Positions 52,786 through 63,266 of a DNA stretch of 64,000 bases are shown in pieces. Each line of letters opens with the position of its first letter. Position 1 is the first letter of the stretch. A model generated the notes under the pieces. It was not told the origin of the DNA. It saw only the letters and a program-made list of their open reading frames with translations, and made no database searches. The translations under genes were made by a program, and so were the position numbers. The stretch is taken from assembly GCF_023073715.1 (NCBI RefSeq), contig NZ_JADPKA010000083.1, positions 186,001 to 250,000 on the forward strand, given 5' to 3'. This DNA is from Bradyrhizobium sp. 164 (GTDB lineage Bacteria; Pseudomonadota; Alphaproteobacteria; Rhizobiales; Xanthobacteraceae).

Positions 52786-53712
52786 TCATTTGTTTAGGAA
52801 ATTGAGCGGCAAACCGCCGCGCGGCCAGTCCATGCCGATCAGTTCGCCCTTGCCCGATAGGGTGATGTAGGCGGTCTTCAGCTCGGGGCCGCCGAAGGCG
52901 ATGTTGGTGGTGACGCGGTCGCCGGTCGGCACCTGCTCGACCAGGGTGCCGTCGGGCGCGATCACCGAGATGCAGCCGGAGACGAGGGTGGCGACGCAGA
53001 TATTGCCATTGGCTTCCACCGCGAGCGAGTCGAACATCTGGTAGCCGCCGAGGCCGCAGATCGGCTTGCCCCGTTCGCCGCGATAGATCACCTCGCGCGG
53101 CTTGAGCGTGCCCGGCGCCGAGAGCTCATAGGCCCAGAGCCGGCCCGTCGGGGTCTCCGCGATGTAGACGGTGTTCTCGTCCGGCGACAGCCCGATGCCG
53201 TTCGCCGGCAACACGCCGTGCACGACTTCCACGATCTCCTTCATGCCGGGCTTGAGGTAATACATGCCGCCGACATCCATTTCGCGCGCGCGGCGCTTGC
53301 CGAGGTCGGAGAACCACAGGCCGCCCTGCTTGTCGAACACCAGATCATTGGGCCCGCGCAGATCGTGCTCGCCGCATTTGGTCACGACGGTCTCGACCTT
53401 GCCGGATTGCAGATCGACGCGCTGGATCGAGCCGCCGAGATAGTCGTCGGGCTGCGGGCCCGGCATGATCATGTTGCGGGTTGGGATCCAGGAGAAGCCG
53501 CCATTGTTGCAGATGTAGATCTTGCCGTCGGGACCCAGCGCAGCACCATTCGGGCCGCCCGGCACCTTCGCGACGATCTCCTTGCGGCCATCGGCATGAA
53601 CGCGGGTCAGGCGCTGGCCGCGGATCTCCACCAGGACGACCGAACCATCCGGCATCACGACCGGCCCTTCTGGAAATTCGAGGTCGGTGGCGAGAACGCG
53701 GACGTTGGACAT
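52786..53712 (-). CDS. SMP-30/gluconolactonase-type beta-propeller enzyme
   Basis: A protein of 308 residues. Six-bladed propeller landmarks: EFPEGPVVMPDGSVVLVEI (metal Glu of the EGP motif), GPNGAALGPDGKIYICNNGG, RGPNDLVFDKQGGLWFSDLG, NGIGLSPDENTVYIAETPTGRLWAYEL and GNICVATLVSGCISV. It hydrolyses sugar lactones, with Glu, Asn and Asp as metal ligands. A mandelate racemase-type enzyme and a GMC oxidoreductase nearby would fit a sugar-acid pathway, which is inference. The start at 53712 removes 12 codons of upstream sequence. Confidence 0.9.
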   Translation of the reverse strand: MSNVRVLATDLEFPEGPVVMPDGSVVLVEIRGQRLTRVHADGRKEIVAKVPGGPNGAALGPDGKIYICNNGGFSWIPTRNMIMPGPQPDDYLGGSIQRVDLQSGKVETVVTKCGEHDLRGPNDLVFDKQGGLWFSDLGKRRAREMDVGGMYYLKPGMKEIVEVVHGVLPANGIGLSPDENTVYIAETPTGRLWAYELSAPGTLKPREVIYRGERGKPICGLGGYQMFDSLAVEANGNICVATLVSGCISVIAPDGTLVEQVPTGDRVTTNIAFGGPELKTAYITLSGKGELIGMDWPRGGLPLNFLNK

Positions 53713-53854
53713 GTTGGGACCCTCCCGGCTGCTTGTTATGACTTGCACGGGATGTCCGGCACGGGCCCCACACGCAAGATTTGCCGGCGGTTATGACAAA
53801 GTCACCGGCGCTTGCCAAGCAAGCCGGATGGTATGCCAGCGTTGCGGAAGCCCC

Positions 53855-54688
53855 CTATTCCCTGACCGGGACCCAGATCTCGAAGCCGCCATTGCCGGTT
53901 GCTGGATCGAACTTTTCGTCATAGCGCTCGAAGCTCGGTGCGTCCGCGGCTTTAAGACCGGAGGCCGGCAGCCATTGATTCCAGATCGTGTTGACCGTAC
54001 GCCGGATCGAGGCGACGTGATCGGTGTGGGTGAAGACCGCGTAGCGCTGCTCGGGGATGCGGATGCGGCTGAAGCGACGCGGCAGGTCCGAGAAATCGGC
54101 GACCTCGACGCCGGCGATGTAGTCGAAATTGCCGGCATCATCGCCATTGCAGCAAACGCCGTAGGCGACGTTACCGACGCGCGCGGGAATGTCGGCGACT
54201 TCCTGGTGAAAGCGGTGCCATAGACCGGGAATGATGGCGCCATTGTCGCAGGAGATGCGCTCGGCGGGACCGGCGACGAGGAAGGCCTTTGCAGTCTCGA
54301 AACGCGGCGGGGCAAGATGGTCGAGCATGGTGGAGTCCATGAGGATCGGCTCCTGAAGCGTGAGGTGGCTGACGCATGTCGCGGCCCTCACCGCTTCGGG
54401 CGTGGTGCCGAACTGGTCGCGGAACGCGCGGGTGAATGCTTCGTGCGAGCCGTAATCCGCCTCCAGCGCCAGTGACAGGATGTCCGGCGCACCGTTGGCA
54501 AGACTGCGCGCAGCTTCCGTCAGCCGTCGCGCGCGCACGTAACGCATCACCGGAAGCCCGGTGGCTGCCGCAAACGCACGCACGACGTGGAACCGCGACA
54601 CGCCGGATATCTGCGCGATCTCGTCGAGCGTCATCGGCTCGGCCAGATGGCTCTCGACATACCAGAGCGCGCGCTGGGCTGGGTTCAT
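53855..54688 (-). CDS. AraC-family regulator with GyrI-like effector domain
   Basis: A protein of 277 residues. The DNA-binding domain comes first (1-110, with two HTH motifs LDEIAQISGVSRFHVVRAFAAATG and DILSLALEADYGSHEAFTRAFRDQFGTTP), the arrangement of Rob/SoxS-like regulators. The C-terminal 150 residues (PPRFETAKAFLVAGPAERISCDN ... YAVFTHTDHVASIRRTVNTIWNQWLP) resemble the GyrI/AraC_E_bind ligand domain. It probably responds to a small organic ligand. It is divergent from the mandelate racemase gene. Confidence 0.9.
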   Translation of the reverse strand: MNPAQRALWYVESHLAEPMTLDEIAQISGVSRFHVVRAFAAATGLPVMRYVRARRLTEAARSLANGAPDILSLALEADYGSHEAFTRAFRDQFGTTPEAVRAATCVSHLTLQEPILMDSTMLDHLAPPRFETAKAFLVAGPAERISCDNGAIIPGLWHRFHQEVADIPARVGNVAYGVCCNGDDAGNFDYIAGVEVADFSDLPRRFSRIRIPEQRYAVFTHTDHVASIRRTVNTIWNQWLPASGLKAADAPSFERYDEKFDPATGNGGFEIWVPVRE

Positions 54689-54864
54689 GGCGATTCAGGC
54701 CCTCGTTCGAAACGCGGCGATGGTGCGCCGGTCACGCCCGCTTCGCTTGATCGGCGTTGCTGTCCTCGCATGAGGATAGTTCGGGAATGGCCACTGGCAA
54801 CGCCCTCGCGTTCGTGGCTACACTGCCTGAAACCGCTCACCAGAAAGCACGGAGGAACCGCGTC

Positions 54865-55968
54865 ATGGAAGTTACCGATGTGCGGGCGCACCATATCCGC
54901 ATCCCCTATGACGCCGGTGTCGCGAGCTTCCGCCAGGGCGCTTCCGCAATCACAGCCCTCGACATGGTGCTGGTCGAGGTCACGACCGATGCCGGGCTGA
55001 CCGGCTGGGGCGATGCCTTCGCCTATGTCTGCCCTCGTACCACGCGCAGCGCCGTCGAGGAGATGATTGCACCCCAAGCGCGCGGGCTGAAGGTGCCTGA
55101 TGCGGCCGGCATCCCTGGGGTCATGGAGCAGATCCAGCGCAATCTGCATCTGTTCGGCCGCTACGGCATCACCATGTTCGCGATCTCCGGGCTCGATATC
55201 GCGCTGTGGGACCTTGCCGCCAAGATGGAGGGCGTGCCGGTCCACCGCCTGTTCGGCGAGACCAGGCGCACGGCCATCCCGGCCTATGCCAGCCTCTTGC
55301 GGATCGGCTCGCCCGAGGCCATCGCTAACGAATGCAGGAAGGCGCTGGCGCTCGGCTATGGCGCCATCAAGCTGCACGAGACCACGCTACCTGCCGTGTT
55401 CGCCGCACGCGAGGCGATCGGGCCCACCATTCCGCTGATGGTCGACATGAACTGCCCGCTGACGAGCGAGCAGGCGATTGCGTTCGCGAAGACATGTGCA
55501 GACGCAAGACCCATGTTCCTGGAGGAGCCGGTATGGCCGCCGGAGGATTTTGCTGCGCTCGCCGACGTTCGCAGCAAGGGCGGGCTGAATATCGCCGCCG
55601 GCGAGAATGCCTGCACGGAATATCAATTCCGCCAGATGATGAATGCGGGCGCGGTGAGCCACGCCCAGCCCTCGGTGATCAAGGTCGGCGGCATCACGGA
55701 ATTTGTGAAGGTGGCGGCGCTGGCCGATCAGCTCGGCGTCAAGATCGTCCCGCACTCGCCCTATTTCGGTCCGGGGCTGCTCGCGACGCTGCATCTGCTG
55801 GCGACGCGCGAGGATGGGCTCGTCGAGATGTTCTATCTGAAACGCGAGGCCTGCCTCTGGGGCGGCCGCGCCGATGTCGATGCGACGGGCCATGTCGCAG
55901 TGCCGAGCGGCCCTGGACTTGGCTACGAGCCAGATCGCGGCGTGATGGAGCGTTATCGCGTCGCCTGA
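54865..55968 (+). CDS. Mandelate racemase/muconate lactonising enzyme family protein
   Basis: A protein of 367 residues. The barrel has metal ligands in MVDMNC (Asp about 195), FLEEPV (Glu about 221) and AAGENAC (Glu about 248), with the acid/base Lys in AIKLHE and the His in VPHSPYFGPG. The N-terminal capping domain is normal. The KxH and H pattern fits the MR group, so an acid sugar or aromatic acid is likely as substrate. GGAGG lies before the ATG at 54865. The AraC-type regulator is the divergent neighbour. Confidence 0.92.
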   Translation: MEVTDVRAHHIRIPYDAGVASFRQGASAITALDMVLVEVTTDAGLTGWGDAFAYVCPRTTRSAVEEMIAPQARGLKVPDAAGIPGVMEQIQRNLHLFGRYGITMFAISGLDIALWDLAAKMEGVPVHRLFGETRRTAIPAYASLLRIGSPEAIANECRKALALGYGAIKLHETTLPAVFAAREAIGPTIPLMVDMNCPLTSEQAIAFAKTCADARPMFLEEPVWPPEDFAALADVRSKGGLNIAAGENACTEYQFRQMMNAGAVSHAQPSVIKVGGITEFVKVAALADQLGVKIVPHSPYFGPGLLATLHLLATREDGLVEMFYLKREACLWGGRADVDATGHVAVPSGPGLGYEPDRGVMERYRVA

Positions 55969-55977
55969 TCGCCGCCC

Positions 55978-56334
55978 CTATTTCGCCGCGTCCTTCGCCG
56001 CCGGCGCATCCTGCTTCTTCTTCAGATCGTCGGCGGTCTTGGCTTGCGCAGCCTGGAGATCGGCGAGCGTCTTCTGCAAGCCGGCGAGGCTCGTCTTCAA
56101 CGCGTCGATCTGGCGATTGGCCGCATCCAGCCTCTGCTGATGATCGAGGCTGAGCTTGGTGATGGTCTTCTGGAGGAAATCGACATTGCTCTGGAGGCAG
56201 CTCGTGCGCCGTTCCATGGTCTTCTCGACCGTGCAGATCTCGATGCCGGGCACGTCCTGCGCGTGCAGCGGCAGCGGCGCCAGCGTGGCGAGCAGCAACA
56301 TTGCGAAACAAACGCCGGCGCTTCGGAGCAGCAT
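55978..56334 (-). CDS. Secreted coiled-coil protein
   Basis: A protein of 118 residues. Signal peptide 1-26 (FAMLLLATLAPLPLHAQ). Two Cys (34 and 46 or so) in EICTVEKTMERRTSCLQSN may be disulfide bonded. A heptad-rich helix follows (VDFLQKTITKLSLDHQQRLDAANRQIDALKTSLAGLQKTLADLQAAQA), ending in a charged KKKQDAPAAKDAAK tail. Convergent with the mandelate racemase gene nine bases away. Family not recognised; the coiled coil suggests an oligomer in the periplasm. Confidence 0.75.
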   Translation of the reverse strand: MLLRSAGVCFAMLLLATLAPLPLHAQDVPGIEICTVEKTMERRTSCLQSNVDFLQKTITKLSLDHQQRLDAANRQIDALKTSLAGLQKTLADLQAAQAKTADDLKKKQDAPAAKDAAK

Positions 56335-56519
56335 GAAGGTTCCTCGTCAATTCGATCACGGCAATGTGCGCCGTTTGCGCGCAGTCGCGGGAGGCTACCA
56401 CACTCGTACCGCATTCTCGCGTTGAGCTTGCGCCCGTTCCCTCGGACGGGGAACGATGATCGGCACGCGGAAAGAAGTGGGCGTTCTTTCCGCGGCTTTG
56501 TTTAGGGGAGATTTTTGGA
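56335..56519. other. Intergenic region, about 185 bases
   Basis: It separates two divergent small genes and holds CGTTCCCTCGGACGGGGAACG (about 56433-56453), a palindrome of CGTTCCC and GGGAACG. No other signal is seen. Confidence 0.5.
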
Positions 56520-56744
56520 ATGGCAACGCGCGATAGACGTCTGGCGGAATTCGACGGCGCCGGAGAACCACCAGCTGGCCTGCCACTCGAGGTGCTGTGC
56601 GAGGACCACAGCGGAACGTATCAGCTGCCGTTCGCCTGCCGCTATGTGGAGGGACGCTGGCAGAATCACGAGGCCGGCATCGCGGTTGAAGCAACCGTCA
56701 TCGGCTGGCGCCTGCCCCGCATGAAGCAGCGCGGGGCGGCCTGA
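56520..56744 (+). CDS. Small soluble protein of unknown function
   Basis: A protein of 74 residues (MATRDRRLAEFDGAGEPPAGLPLEVLCEDHSGTYQLPFACRYVEGRWQNHEAGIAVEATVIGWRLPR). No signal peptide or TM. GGGGAG precedes it with normal spacing. The composition and start look real; I do not recognise the family. Confidence 0.62.
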   Translation: MATRDRRLAEFDGAGEPPAGLPLEVLCEDHSGTYQLPFACRYVEGRWQNHEAGIAVEATVIGWRLPRMKQRGAA

Positions 56745-57036
56745 CGGCGATTCGTGTTTCAAAATGCGACGGGGCCGCGCTTCGCCTTAACCTTCGGAAC
56801 GCGGCCCGAACGAATCACGTCCGAATCGGCCGTAGGGGCCCGTACGCACCTGTTCACGGCTAGATGTCGCGAGCCGCCTGGTTCGCGCGCACAAGATCTG
56901 CGCAGGGCAGGATTGGGTTTGGGCCGGGTATTGGCGGCAGAAGTTAACCGCGTCAGGGACATGGTGGGGGCAAGCCGCGTGCCTGCCGGGCGACGGTCCC
57001 CAGCCGCCGAAACAGGCAAGACAGCGCGAGACCTGC
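56745..57036. other. Intergenic region, 292 bases, nothing recognised
   Basis: It lies between the small protein and the convergent GST gene. GCGCGGCCGAAGCG-like GC runs occur, but no perfect hairpin with a T tract and no frame with a start and protein-like residues. Confidence 0.4.
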
Positions 57037-57693
57037 CTAATATTCGACCTCGAGCTCCTCGATCTCGGCCGGCTCTTCCCGCGCCGCCGCGATCCATTCC
57101 TGCATCTCCGGCATGGCCATGATGGTGTCGGCATAGGCCTTCAGCGGCGCCGCGAGCTTGACGTCATACGTCATGAAGCGCGTCACCACAGGGGCGTACA
57201 TCGCATCGGCCATGGTGCGCCGCTCGCCGAACAGGAAGGGGCCGCCCGATGTCTCCAGGCAGTCGCGCCAGATGAAGCAGACGCGGTCGACGTCGGCCTG
57301 TGCGCGCGACCAGATCTTGAAGCCGGGAAAGTGTCCTTTCAAATTGACCGGCAGCGAGGCACGCAGCGTGGCGAACCCGGAATGGATTTCGCCTGAGATC
57401 GAGCGGCAATGCGCGCGCTGGATGCGGTCGGCCGGCAACAGCCCGGCGTCCGGCATCACCTCGTTGAGGTATTCGGCGATCGCCAGCGTATCCCAGACCA
57501 CGGCGCCCTCGTGCCGCAGGCACGGCACCAGGATCGACGACGACAGCAGCAGGATTTCAGCGCGCGCGGACGGATCGTCCGGCGCGGTGACGATTTCCTC
57601 GAAATCGAGCCCGGAAAATTTCGCCAGCAGCCAGCCACGCAGCGACCAGGACGAGTAGTTCTTGCTGCTGATGGTCAGTGTCGCCTTCGCCAT
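57037..57693 (-). CDS. Glutathione S-transferase family protein
   Basis: A protein of 218 residues. The N-terminal domain begins LTISSKNYSSWSLRGWLLAKFSGLDF (the Ser/Arg pattern of the theta/zeta-like class) and then SSSILVPCLRHEGAVVWDTLAIAEYLNEV, the glutathione site. The C-terminal helical domain holds GPFLFGERRTMADAMYAPVVTRF. Probable detoxification enzyme; substrate unknown. The C-terminus EEPAEIEELEVEY is acidic. Confidence 0.9.
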   Translation of the reverse strand: MAKATLTISSKNYSSWSLRGWLLAKFSGLDFEEIVTAPDDPSARAEILLLSSSILVPCLRHEGAVVWDTLAIAEYLNEVMPDAGLLPADRIQRAHCRSISGEIHSGFATLRASLPVNLKGHFPGFKIWSRAQADVDRVCFIWRDCLETSGGPFLFGERRTMADAMYAPVVTRFMTYDVKLAAPLKAYADTIMAMPEMQEWIAAAREEPAEIEELEVEY

Positions 57694-57858
57694 TGGCCTT
57701 CCCTACGCCTGATCTCGACACCCGCCCGGCCGGCGGGCGTGCCCATGAGCTGTGCTTCCTTCAAAATGAGAGCAAGCGATGTGCCAGTTTTGCGGGCGGT
57801 TCAGCTCCCGCTTGGCTTCGATATTGCATAATGGCAGGGGTCAGGTGGGCGTTTCAGT

Positions 57859-59082
57859 ATGATGTCGATGTATTATCAGGCCTTCCAGAACCATATGGAC
57901 CTGACCGCGCCATGGCGGGCGGGGGCCTCGTCCGCGCTCAAATTCCTCAACCTGGTGCCGCAGGGCGTGTCGGATCAGCTGGTCGGCCGGCTCTCGGCGG
58001 CGCTCGAGCTGATCTCGCGCTCCACCCTCACCTATGATCGGCCGGCCTACGGCATCGACAGCGTGATGGTTGGCAATCGGGAAATTCCCGTCACCGAGGA
58101 GATCGCCTGCGCGACGCCGTTCGGCTCGCTGCTGCACTTTCGCAAGGACGGCGTGAGCGAGCAGCCGCGCATGCTGCTGGTGGCGCCGATGTCGGGCCAC
58201 TTCGCGACATTGCTGCGCGGCACCGTGCAGACGCTGCTCCAGGACCACGACGTCTACATCACAGACTGGCACAATCCGCGCAACATTCCGCGCAGCAAGG
58301 GCCGCTTCGGGCTCGACGACTATACCGAGCATCTCATCGAATTCCTCGGCCAGCTCGGCCCGCGCCCCCACATGGTGGCGATCTGCCAGCCATCGGTCTC
58401 GGCGCTCGCAGCCGCCGCGATCATGTGCGAGGACAACCACCCCTCGCGGCCGGCGACGCTGACGCTGATGGCCGGACCGATCGACACCCGCATCCAGCCG
58501 ACTAGGGTCAACGAATTCGCCAAGAGCAAGCCGATCGAGTGGTTCGAGCGCAACCTGATCAATTACGTGCCGGTGCAGTGCCGCGGCGCCTTGCGCAAAG
58601 TCTATCCGGGATTCGTACAGCTCACCGCCTTCGTCGCGATGAATCTGGAGCGCCATATCAAGCAACATCTGGACCTCGCCAACCACATCGCCAAGGGCGA
58701 GAAGCAGAAGGCCGCCAGCATCAAGACCTTCTATGATGAATACTTCGCCGTGATGGACCTTCCTGCGGAATTCTACATCGAGACCGTGCGCGACGTGTTC
58801 CAAGAGCACCTCTTGCCGCAGGGCCGACTGATGCATCGGGGACGCCCGGTGAACACCAAGGCCATCAGCCGCATGGGGCTGATGACGGTCGAGGGCGAGA
58901 AGGACGACATCTGCTCGATCGGCCAGACGCTCGCCGCGCAGGACCTCTGCACCGGCGTACGCGCCTATCGCCGCGTCCATCACATGCAGGCCGGCGTCGG
59001 CCATTACGGCGTGTTCTCGGGCAAGCGCTGGAACAACGAGATCTATCCGCTGCTGCGGGATTTCGTGCACGTGAATTCGTGA
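57859..59082 (+). CDS. phaZ: Intracellular polyhydroxyalkanoate depolymerase
   Basis: A protein of 407 residues that breaks down PHA granules. The nucleophile loop is ICQPSVSA (Cys about 174), as in the intracellular PhaZ1 type; YITDWHNPRNIP and the C-terminal VEGEKDDICSIGQT and HHMQAGVGHYGVFSGKRW give the Asp and His of the triad. No signal peptide. The start at 57859 (MMSMYYQAFQNHMDL) is typical. Single gene. Confidence 0.95.
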   Translation: MMSMYYQAFQNHMDLTAPWRAGASSALKFLNLVPQGVSDQLVGRLSAALELISRSTLTYDRPAYGIDSVMVGNREIPVTEEIACATPFGSLLHFRKDGVSEQPRMLLVAPMSGHFATLLRGTVQTLLQDHDVYITDWHNPRNIPRSKGRFGLDDYTEHLIEFLGQLGPRPHMVAICQPSVSALAAAAIMCEDNHPSRPATLTLMAGPIDTRIQPTRVNEFAKSKPIEWFERNLINYVPVQCRGALRKVYPGFVQLTAFVAMNLERHIKQHLDLANHIAKGEKQKAASIKTFYDEYFAVMDLPAEFYIETVRDVFQEHLLPQGRLMHRGRPVNTKAISRMGLMTVEGEKDDICSIGQTLAAQDLCTGVRAYRRVHHMQAGVGHYGVFSGKRWNNEIYPLLRDFVHVNS

Positions 59083-59086
59083 AGGC

Positions 59087-60955
<1,869 letters not shown>

Positions 60956-60964
60956 GCAGTTGCC

Positions 60965-61891
60965 CTAATAGCCACGCGTGCGATCGACGAGGCCCGGCAA
61001 TTCCTCGCCGCGGCGGTGACATGCGATGACGTCGAGCACGAAATCGACCGCCGTATCCGGCATGGTCATGCTGGCATTGTGCGGCGTCAGCAGGATGCGC
61101 GGGTGGCTCCAGAACGGATGGCCAGCGGGCAGCGGCTCGGGCTCTGTGACATCGAGAACGGCGCCCGATAGCAAGCCGGTATCGAGCGCCGCGAGGAAAT
61201 CGGCTTCGACGAGCTGCGGACCACGCCCGACACTGACGAGCCCTGCGCCGCGCGGCAGGCGCGCGAACAGATCGGCATTGAGGATGCCCCGGGTCTCTTC
61301 GGTCAATGGCAGCAGGCAAATGAGGATGTCGGTCTGCGACAGGAATCTTGGCAAGGTGTCAACACCGACGTAGCAGGTCACGCCCGGGATCTCGCGCGGC
61401 GAGCGGTTCCAGCCGAACAGCGGAAAGCCGAATGCCCTGAGCCGTTCGAGCACGGCGTGGCCGAGCTGGCCGAGCCCCATCACGCCGACACCCCGCCGCT
61501 TCGCCGGCGTGATCCGGATCTCGCGCCAGACCTGCTCCCTCTGCTGGGCGATGAAGTGCAGGAGATCGCGATGCAGGCCGAGCACCGCCATTGTGACATA
61601 TTCCACCATGGTCTCGGCAATGCCGGGCTCCAGCATCCGGATGAGCGGAAGGTGCGGCGGAAGCTTCGTGGCGTCGAACTGATCGACACCCGCGCCAACC
61701 GAGAAGACCAGCTCGAGATGGGGGAACGTCGTGGCGATATCCTCCGGCGGCACCCACGCCACCAGATAACGAATATCGGCGGGATTGCCGATGTCGGGCC
61801 AGAGCCGGAACGGCAGATCGGGCGCGCGCTCGGCAAAGAAGCGCGCCCACTCGGCGCCGCGAACCATGTTGGCCTTGTAGAGAACCGTCAT
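60965..61891 (-). CDS. ghrA: Glyoxylate/hydroxypyruvate reductase A-type dehydrogenase
   Basis: An enzyme of 308 residues in the GhrA subgroup of 2-hydroxyacid dehydrogenases. The cofactor motif is GVGVMGLGQLGHAVLERLRAFGF (about 134-156); the catalytic Arg, Glu and His are in SVGRGPQLVEADFLAAL, DVTEPEPLPAGHPFW and LLTPHNA. It uses NADPH to reduce glyoxylate or hydroxypyruvate. In this operon it may reduce the oxo-acid made by the DAO-type oxidase upstream. Seven bases separate it from that gene. Confidence 0.88.
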   Translation of the reverse strand: MTVLYKANMVRGAEWARFFAERAPDLPFRLWPDIGNPADIRYLVAWVPPEDIATTFPHLELVFSVGAGVDQFDATKLPPHLPLIRMLEPGIAETMVEYVTMAVLGLHRDLLHFIAQQREQVWREIRITPAKRRGVGVMGLGQLGHAVLERLRAFGFPLFGWNRSPREIPGVTCYVGVDTLPRFLSQTDILICLLPLTEETRGILNADLFARLPRGAGLVSVGRGPQLVEADFLAALDTGLLSGAVLDVTEPEPLPAGHPFWSHPRILLTPHNASMTMPDTAVDFVLDVIACHRRGEELPGLVDRTRGY

Positions 61892-61897
61892 GCCGCC

Positions 61898-63226
61898 TCA
61901 GAACGGGCTGACCGGCGCGAGCCGCCGGCCGTCGATCATGCGCTTGTGGCTGTAAGCCACCGGGTCGACCAGCGGCGTCGAGCCGGTCACGATGTCGGCG
62001 GCGAGCTTGCCGGCCGCGGGACCAATGCCGAAGCCGTGACCGGAGAAGCCGGTGGCGAGGAAGAAGCCGGGCAAGGCATCGACCGGCGAGATCACCGGGA
62101 TTGTGTCGGGCGTGCAGTCGATGGTGCCGCCCCAGGCCTCCGCGATCTCGATGTCCTTCAATTCCGGGTTCGATCGGATCAGCGACGCCAGCGCCGCACT
62201 GACCAGCGACATGTCGGGGGCCGGATCGCGCACGCGCTCAGTCTCGAACGGCGACGGCTTGTCAAAGCTCCAGCTGCTGCCGCGCACGAGCTGATCGAAG
62301 AACGACTTGCCGAACGACAATTTCAGTCCGTTCTTACGATGCTGATACGTCGGCCAAAAGGCGCGGGCGTACCGGAATAAGTCGGGCGACAGCTCGACCG
62401 TGCCGCGGTTGCGCAGCGCCAGCGTAAAGCCGCCGTCGAGACGGCGACGGATGCAGTAGAGGTCGGTGCCGAGCGCGCCGGAGGTGATCTCAGGTCCTGG
62501 GGTGGTCCGGCAAGCCGTGGCGTTGACGAGACCGATCGGCAGCTCGATGCCGTGACGGCGGCAGAACAGCGACGACCATGCCCCGCCCGACAGCAGCACC
62601 GATTGCGTGCGAATGGTGCCCTTCTCGGTGACGACGGCGCTGACCCGTCCTCCCTGAGTCTCCAGTCCGCGCGCGGCGCAGCCTTGATGGATGGTGACGC
62701 CGTGCTTTCGCGCGGCAGTGGCCAGCGCGGGCACGGCCATCGACGGCTCGGCGCGGCCGTCGCTCGGCGTGTGCAGGCCGCCTACCCATTTGTCGGCATT
62801 GCCGGGCATGCGTTCAGCGACCTCCGCCGGCGTCAGGATGGTGGAGTGGACCTGCTGCTCGCGCGCGATCGCCGCCCAGCGCTCCCAGCCGGCGAGCTCA
62901 TCCTTGCTCTTGGTCAGGAACAGCACGCCGGTGCGGCGGAAACCGGCATCGACGCCGGCATCGTTCTGCATGTCCTCCCAAAGCCGCAGCGCCTCACGTG
63001 CGAGCGGAATCTCCTCGCGCGCGCGGCCCTGCTGGCGGCACCAGCCCCAATTGCGGCTCGACTGCTCGCCGCCGACATGGCCCTTCTCGACCAGTGCGAC
63101 GGAAAGGCCCTTCTTCGCCAGGTGATACGCCGCAGATACGCCGATCACGCCGCCGCCGATGACGACAACGTCTGCCTGCGCCGGCAGGCGTTCATCGCTG
63201 TTGATACGATTGAGCGGCGGGGACAT
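61898..63226 (-). CDS. DAO-type FAD-dependent oxidoreductase
   Basis: A protein of 442 residues. FAD motif ADVVVIGGGVIGVSAAYHLAKKGLSVALVEKGHVGGEQSSRNWGWCRQQGR (18-69) and the C-terminal EAWGGTIDCTPDTIPVISPVDALPGFFLATGFSGHGFGIGPAAGKLAADIVTG are family landmarks. Members oxidise D-amino acids, sarcosine-like N-alkylated amino acids or opines to oxo-acids. It is co-transcribed with a peptide-type transporter and GhrA, which suggests an imported amine substrate. Confidence 0.9.
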   Translation of the reverse strand: MSPPLNRINSDERLPAQADVVVIGGGVIGVSAAYHLAKKGLSVALVEKGHVGGEQSSRNWGWCRQQGRAREEIPLAREALRLWEDMQNDAGVDAGFRRTGVLFLTKSKDELAGWERWAAIAREQQVHSTILTPAEVAERMPGNADKWVGGLHTPSDGRAEPSMAVPALATAARKHGVTIHQGCAARGLETQGGRVSAVVTEKGTIRTQSVLLSGGAWSSLFCRRHGIELPIGLVNATACRTTPGPEITSGALGTDLYCIRRRLDGGFTLALRNRGTVELSPDLFRYARAFWPTYQHRKNGLKLSFGKSFFDQLVRGSSWSFDKPSPFETERVRDPAPDMSLVSAALASLIRSNPELKDIEIAEAWGGTIDCTPDTIPVISPVDALPGFFLATGFSGHGFGIGPAAGKLAADIVTGSTPLVDPVAYSHKRMIDGRRLAPVSPF

Positions 63227-63266
63227 GGGGCACTCCTGGTATTCAGTTCAAACGGACCTAGGCTCG

